A stretch of DNA of 45,294 bases from Pseudomonadota bacterium (GTDB lineage: Bacteria; Myxococcota_A; UBA796; GCA-2862545): positions 1-45,294 of the forward strand of contig CANNIZ010000036.1 of assembly GCA_947505245.1 (NCBI GenBank), read 5' to 3'. Under the pieces are notes generated by a model, which searched no databases, had not been told where the DNA came from, and saw only the letters and a list, made by a program, of their open reading frames with translations. Position numbers and translations under genes: made by a program. Each line of letters begins with the position of its first letter. Positions within the stretch are counted from its first letter, which is position 1. Below are positions 40,415 through 45,294 of the stretch, in pieces.

Positions 40415-41266
40415 ATGCACGGTGACGCGCCCGTGTTTCGCGGATGCCCGAAGTGTGGTGGCTCGCTCGCGGCGGAGAACCTCCGCGGCGCTCGCGCGCT
40501 CGGCTGCCTTCACTGCGACGCGGTGATCATGACCCGCGCCGACCTCGCGGCGATGTTGGAAGGTGACGCCGTCACGGAGGAGGCGGTCACCGAGAGCGGC
40601 CCCTACGCGCTCATCGACACGCCGACGCCGGGGCCTGCACGCACCGCTCAGCCGCAAGCCCGCCGAGGGGGCGTTCATTGGGCGATCGCGGTCTCCATCG
40701 CGCTGTTCACCGCAGCCGGCGGGCTCGTCGCGGGCGCTGGCGTCGTGCTCATCGCGACGAGGGTGGGGGCCCTGGCGGACCCCACGCCGGCCCCTGATCT
40801 GCCGGTGTTGCCGGTGGCTATCGCTGCGACGCCGGACGAACCGTTGGACGCCGGGATCGAGACGGCGCCCCCCGCGGACGTCGCGGTCGCGACCGACCCG
40901 GTGGCCCTGACGGACCCGTCCCCGCCGGTGGTCGAACCGCCGGTCGATGTCGCGCCGGTGGAGGTGGCGCCGGTGGTGGCTGCCGTGGTCGCGCCTCCGG
41001 TCAAGAAGAAGAGCCCGTTGGACCGGGGCTGGAAGTCCGTCGACAACGGCGACCTGTTCACCGCGAAGGACCTGTTCGAGGAGGCCTACCTCGCGGATCC
41101 GAGCAACGGCGAAGCCGCGTACGCCCTTGGGTACGCGTTGTACAACCTCGGCAAGGGCGCGGAAGCCAAGGTGTACCTGTGCAAGGCGATTCACCTGCCG
41201 GTCTCGGTGGACACGTCCCGTGAGGTCAACGGGCTGTTGACGCAGATCGGGACGCCCTGTCCATAG
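40415..41266 (+). CDS. Zinc-ribbon, single-span, TPR-type protein
   Basis: The 283-residue protein starts with a zinc ribbon (GCPKCGG...GCLHCDA, four Cys), then a transmembrane helix at about 87-112. A Pro/Val-rich linker of about 85 residues spans the periplasm, and a C-terminal TPR-like pair follows (NGDLFTAKDLFEEAYLADPSNGEAAYALGYALYNLG, split by me here for description). Such proteins occur in myxobacteria as hypothetical regulators or secretion parts. ATG at 40415 follows GGAG with seven bases between. Function unknown. Confidence 0.75.
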   Translation: MHGDAPVFRGCPKCGGSLAAENLRGARALGCLHCDAVIMTRADLAAMLEGDAVTEEAVTESGPYALIDTPTPGPARTAQPQARRGGVHWAIAVSIALFTAAGGLVAGAGVVLIATRVGALADPTPAPDLPVLPVAIAATPDEPLDAGIETAPPADVAVATDPVALTDPSPPVVEPPVDVAPVEVAPVVAAVVAPPVKKKSPLDRGWKSVDNGDLFTAKDLFEEAYLADPSNGEAAYALGYALYNLGKGAEAKVYLCKAIHLPVSVDTSREVNGLLTQIGTPCP

Positions 41267-41314
41267 GGCCCCGCTGGCACGGCGGATGCTGTAAACCATT
41301 TTGAGGAGGTTCCC

Positions 41315-41521
41315 ATGTCCAAAGACGCACATCGGCCGAGCGAGGCCTCAAATGCTCTCGAGGCGGCCACGATGATCGTCGCGCTGCCCGGGTCGGCGGC
41401 GTTGGCGGCGGTGTTGATCACGTGCGCCATGAATCCCGGCGCGGCGGGTGCCGGGGCGATCGCGGTCGTGGTGTACGGTCTGATGCTCGTCGCGTTGTTG
41501 GCTGTACGAACGGCCGTCTAG
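41315..41521 (+). CDS. Small two-span membrane protein
   Basis: The 68-residue product has two hydrophobic segments (about 18-37 and 44-63) and a polar N-terminal region. The ribosome site GAGGAGG is well placed before ATG 41315, so translation is likely. It ends in the terminator at 41511-41539. Function unknown. Confidence 0.68.
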   Translation: MSKDAHRPSEASNALEAATMIVALPGSAALAAVLITCAMNPGAAGAGAIAVVVYGLMLVALLAVRTAV

Positions 41522-41539
41522 GCGGCCGCGCGTTTTTTT
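41511..41539 (+). terminator. Intrinsic terminator after the small membrane-protein gene
   Basis: CGGCCG (41511-41516), a six-base loop and CGGCCG (41523-41528) form a stem, followed by CGCG and seven T (41533-41539). The stem overlaps the gene's last codons and stop. It closes the long plus-strand run. Confidence 0.65.
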
Positions 41540-41602
41540 GGCTGTTGTGGGTCAAACGGACCATGGACGGGCGGCCGCAAGGTACGATGTGTTGATCCGT
41601 AG

Positions 41603-42892
<1,290 letters not shown>

Positions 42893-42923
42893 GACTCCGG
42901 GGGCGCACATTGGGGTGCGGGCG

Positions 42924-43020
42924 CCAATTTCTCGCAGAGAGGCGGAGATTGCGCAGAGTTCGCAGAGAGGTCGATCCTCTGCGAAATCTGCCCATTCTCC
43001 TGCGCCTCTGCGAGAAATGG
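42924..43020. repeat. Large fold-back repeat with GCAGAG units
   Basis: The left arm (ATTTCTCGCAGAGAGGCGGAGA... ) and right arm (...CTGCGCCTCTGCGAGAAAT) are imperfect inverted copies spanning about 42927-43018, with an outer CCA/TGG pair. Each arm has three CGCAGAG-type units. The stretch lies between the convergent purA and ABC exporter genes. Repeats of CGCAGAG and its complement are known to me from intergenic DNA in several bacterial phyla, but their role is not settled. It could fold as a bidirectional terminator or act as a mobile miniature element. Confidence 0.7.
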
Positions 43021-43089
43021 TCCCGTGTGGAGAGTGGAAACCCCGACGGAGAGGGCTTTCTAGGTGGCGTGAAGGGCCCACTCGGGGCC

Positions 43090-43104
43090 CGCCCCAATGG
43101 GGCG
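43090..43104. terminator. Hairpin between purA and the ABC exporter
   Basis: CGCCCC-AAT-GGGGCG is a perfect six-base stem with three-base loop, preceded by GGGCCC pairs. No T-run follows, so it may be a weak or bidirectional terminator. The remaining parts of the gap 42893-43162 show no gene that I can support. Confidence 0.3.
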
Positions 43105-43162
43105 TGGGTCCTGGGCGGACCGCGGTGTGGAGCGGGGCGAAGCCGAGCGGGAATCAAAGGCT

Positions 43163-44941
43163 CTAGGCGTAGCCACGCGCCTGGAGTTCGAACAGCTGGG
43201 CGTAGCGCTCGCCGCGGGCGACGAGGGAGTCGTGCGTACCTTCCTCCCGGATCTCGCCGCCCTCGATGACGACGATGCGATCGGCCATGCGGACGGTGGG
43301 GAAGCGGTGGCTGATGACGAAGGTCGTGCGGCCCTTGGAGAGCTCGCGGAACCGCTCGAACACGGCGTGTTCGGCCTCGGCGTCGAGGGCGGCGGTGGGC
43401 TCGTCGAGCACGAGGATGTCGGCCTCCTCGCGCATGTAGGCGCGCCCGAGGGCCACCTTCTGCCACTGGCCGCCGGAGAGCTCGACGCCCTCGCGGAACC
43501 AGCGGCCGAGCGTCGTGTTGGCGCCGTCCTTCAGTCCGGCGATGACGCCGTCTGCACCGGCCTTCTCGGCGGCACGGCCGATGCGGGGGGCGTCGGTGAG
43601 GTGGTCGACGCTGCCGACGCCGACGTTCTCGCTGGCGGGCAGGTGGTACCGGTTGAAGTCCTGGAAGATGACGCCGATCCGCTTGCGGAGCGCTTCGGGG
43701 TCCCAGGAATTCAGGTCGCGGCCGTCGAGCAGGATCCGGCCTTCGGTGGGATCGTAAAGGCGTGACAGGAGCTTGATGAACGTGGTCTTGCCGGCGCCGT
43801 TGTGGCCGACGAGGGCGACGCTCTGGCCGGCCGGGACGAACAAATCGACGTGCCGAAGCGCCCACTTTTCGGCGCCCGGGTAGCGAAACCCGACGTCTTC
43901 GAACCGGATGCCGCGCTCGTCGGGCGCGGAGGGCACCGCTGAGGTGCGCGGCGCCGTTGCGATCGCGAGGTAGCCGAACAGGTTCGACATGTACAGGTTG
44001 TCTTCGTAGATGCCGCCGATCGCGGCCAACACGCTCTGAAACGACTGCTGCCCCTGGCGAAGCGCCACGATGTAGAACGTGAGGTCGCCGACGGTCATGT
44101 GGCTGCGCGCGGCCTCAGCGGCCATCCACGCGGCGCACGCGTAGAACGCGCCGGTGCCGAGGAGCGACAAGGCGAACGCGGAGCCCGTTCGGCGCGTGGC
44201 GAGCGCGCGGTCTTCGCGAAAGAATCGCTCAGCGAGGTCCTTGTAGCGGCCGAGGAACAGGTCCCCGAGGCCGAACAACATCACCTCCTTGGCGTGCGTG
44301 TCGGTGCCGAGCACGTACTCGAGGTAGGCGAGCTTGCGCGTCTCGGGCGCGCGCCAGTTGCGAAGCCGGAACGCGGCCTTTCCGAACTGCATCTCGACGA
44401 GGGCGGCGGGGATCGCGGCCAACAGGAGGCCCGCGACGGCGAGGGGGTGGAAGCGCAACAGCGCGGTGCCGTAGCCGACGAACGCGACGACGCTCTGGAG
44501 CAGACCGAACGACGCGGTGACGACGCCGAGCGGGCGGCTCGAGGCCTCGCGGCGGGCGCGGGTGAGCTGATCGTAGAACTCGCTGTCTTCGAAGTGCCGA
44601 AGATCGAGGGTGCGGGCTTTGGCGAGGATGGCGACGTTCGTGTCCACCGACATGCGCAGGCCGAGGATCTGCCACAGCAGCGCGTTGGCGCGGCTCGTAG
44701 CGGCCAGCAGGATGATCAACACGAGCTCGAGGAGGATGCGGCGGACGGCCAGGTCGACGTCGTGGGCGACGACGGCGTCGATCACGAGCTTTCCGACCCA
44801 CGCTAGGCCGATCGGCAGGGCGGCGGCGACGACAGCGAACGCCACGAGCGCGCCGGTCATGGCCGGGGATGATTTCCACGCCATGCCGAGGGTGCGGGGG
44901 ACGTGGTTGAAGCCCGACATCAGGGCGCGAATTCTTTGCAT
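43163..44941 (-). CDS. ABC exporter, fused membrane and ATPase domains
   Basis: The 592-residue protein has a six-helix membrane domain (about 20-320) with a typical cytoplasmic loop (HFEDSEFYDQLTRARRE). The ATPase domain has Walker A GHNGAGKTT, Q-loop IFQDFNRYHLPASENVG, signature ELSGGQWQKVALGRAYM, Walker B ILVLDEPTAALDAEAE and H-loop VISHRF. Half-transporters of this kind act as homodimers exporting lipids, peptides or drugs. ATG at 44941. It converges on purA, so there is no operon partner. The substrate cannot be told. The partial exporter at the left edge is a separate protein, in the lipid A block. Confidence 0.93.
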   Translation of the reverse strand: MQRIRALMSGFNHVPRTLGMAWKSSPAMTGALVAFAVVAAALPIGLAWVGKLVIDAVVAHDVDLAVRRILLELVLIILLAATSRANALLWQILGLRMSVDTNVAILAKARTLDLRHFEDSEFYDQLTRARREASSRPLGVVTASFGLLQSVVAFVGYGTALLRFHPLAVAGLLLAAIPAALVEMQFGKAAFRLRNWRAPETRKLAYLEYVLGTDTHAKEVMLFGLGDLFLGRYKDLAERFFREDRALATRRTGSAFALSLLGTGAFYACAAWMAAEAARSHMTVGDLTFYIVALRQGQQSFQSVLAAIGGIYEDNLYMSNLFGYLAIATAPRTSAVPSAPDERGIRFEDVGFRYPGAEKWALRHVDLFVPAGQSVALVGHNGAGKTTFIKLLSRLYDPTEGRILLDGRDLNSWDPEALRKRIGVIFQDFNRYHLPASENVGVGSVDHLTDAPRIGRAAEKAGADGVIAGLKDGANTTLGRWFREGVELSGGQWQKVALGRAYMREEADILVLDEPTAALDAEAEHAVFERFRELSKGRTTFVISHRFPTVRMADRIVVIEGGEIREEGTHDSLVARGERYAQLFELQARGYA

Positions 44942-44988
44942 CGGCAGAGGGTAGGCACGCGGACGGGCACGACCACCCGCGGAGTGCG

Positions 44989-45016
44989 TTGACGGGCTGG
45001 GCGGGCGCGTTAGAAC
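44989..45016 (+). promoter_or_regulatory. Promoter of the tRNA pair
   Basis: TTGACG (44989-44994) and TAGAAC (45011-45016) are separated by 16 bases; the start would be near 45023, twelve bases before tRNA-Lys. The -35 is close to consensus, the -10 is weak. Confidence 0.5.
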
Positions 45017-45034
45017 AGTGGAGGTCGGTTTCCG

Positions 45035-45107
45035 GGGCCGCTAGCTCAGTTGGCAGAGCACCGGCCTTTTAAGCCGAGGGTCACTGGTTCGAGTCCAGTG
45101 CGGCCCA
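45035..45107 (+). tRNA. tRNA-Lys (anticodon TTT)
   Basis: The 73-base gene folds as a cloverleaf: acceptor GGGCCGC/GCGGCCC, D-arm GCTC-AGTTGGCA-GAGC, anticodon loop CTTTTAA (anticodon TTT), T-arm ACTGG-TTCGAGT-CCAGT and discriminator A. The first anticodon-stem pair is C-A instead of a Watson-Crick pair. CCA is not encoded. tRNA-Glu follows 28 bases downstream and is probably co-transcribed. Confidence 0.97.
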
Positions 45108-45135
45108 CTCTCTTGAAATCGCCGCGCTTCATTTT

Positions 45136-45208
45136 GACCCCATCGTCTAGAGGTCCAGGACTCCGGGTTTTCATCTCGGCAACACGGGTTCGATTCCCGT
45201 TGGGGTCA
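45136..45208 (+). tRNA. tRNA-Glu (anticodon TTC)
   Basis: The 73-base gene folds with acceptor GACCCCA/TGGGGTC, anticodon stem CCGGG/CTCGG with one G-T pair, loop TTTTCAT (anticodon TTC), T-arm ACGGG-TTCGATT-CCCGT and discriminator A. CCA is not encoded. It lies 44 bases before a cluster of short direct repeats at the end of the window. Confidence 0.96.
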
Positions 45209-45252
45209 TTTTAAGCGTTCGAGCGGTGTTTTGAGTGAGTCAGGTGGTCGCG

Positions 45253-45294
45253 GTTTCGCACCGTTTCGCACCGTTTTTGGTACGCCATTGGTAC
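45253..45294 (+). repeat. Short tandem and direct repeats after tRNA-Glu
   Basis: GTTTCGCACC occurs twice in tandem (45253-45262, 45263-45272), and TTGGTAC occurs at 45277-45283 and 45288-45294, the last at the window edge. The position 3' of a tRNA gene is where integrative elements often insert, but no integrase is visible because the window ends. Confidence 0.6.

Noticed and set aside
41564..41588. Sigma-70 promoter for purA (TGGACG and TACGAT)
   Set aside because: The spacer is only 13 bases, too short to support the call.

Overview
The window is a very GC-rich, densely coded piece of a Gram-negative bacterial chromosome. It has lipid A genes, a cbb3 oxidase cluster, an NtrC-type sigma-54 activator, Sel1-repeat lipoproteins and many 4-nt ATGA or GTGA overlaps. 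A small basic/acidic protein beginning MLDAYIVERIRRER resembles one I know from myxobacteria. I read the organism as a member of the Myxococcota or an allied deltaproteobacterial lineage. This is inference; no rRNA gene is present.

Layout. (1) 1-5496: envelope and lipid A block, mostly minus strand: an MsbA-like ABC half-transporter (cut by the window edge), a GT39-type glycosyltransferase, lpxB, a Gfo/Idh oxidoreductase (GnnA-like) and lpxA. A membrane-anchored dual-specificity phosphatase lies divergent from lpxB. (2) 5544-14813: an NtrC-family regulator, then ccoS, ccoI, a ccoH-like stub, ccoG, ccoP, ccoQ, ccoO and ccoN, all transcribed leftward. A divergent pair, a small protein and a UreH/TauE-like membrane protein with a CPMHP tail, is transcribed rightward. 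The 207-bp gap between the two divergent operons holds two back-to-back sequences that match the -24/-12 promoter consensus, with palindromes between them. (3) 14820-17993: four overlapping genes for a TraR/DksA-type zinc protein, a PAS histidine kinase, a CheY/Rcp1-like receiver and a receiver-kinase hybrid. (4) 18054-27550: Sel1 lipoprotein, lytic transglycosylase, a stand-alone rplC, a small secreted protein, truB, rbfA, a membrane protein, a biotin-carboxylase-like protein with a ruined active site and a crotonase. (5) 27646-31354: a DUF2520 protein, the small conserved protein, an orphan HcrB-type FAD/4Fe-4S subunit and a two-repeat peptidoglycan-binding protein with a predicted caspase-like domain. 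(6) 31377-41521, all plus strand: a HEAT-like secreted protein, a four-helix membrane protein, a dynamin-type cluster (M48 pseudopeptidase, membrane pseudo-GTPase, dynamin-like GTPase, Era-like GTPase), an outer-membrane protein, radA, a zinc-ribbon/TPR membrane protein and a small membrane protein ending in an intrinsic terminator. (7) 41618-45294: purA, a fold-back repeat, an ABC exporter, tRNA-Lys and tRNA-Glu.

The two most unusual parts are the dynamin cluster (32542-37871) and the divergent sigma-54-type control region of the cbb3 genes. In the dynamin cluster, two of four overlapping genes encode proteins that keep a fold but appear to have lost its catalytic residues. No gene-free stretch longer than 300 bases exists; the longest is 42893-43162.
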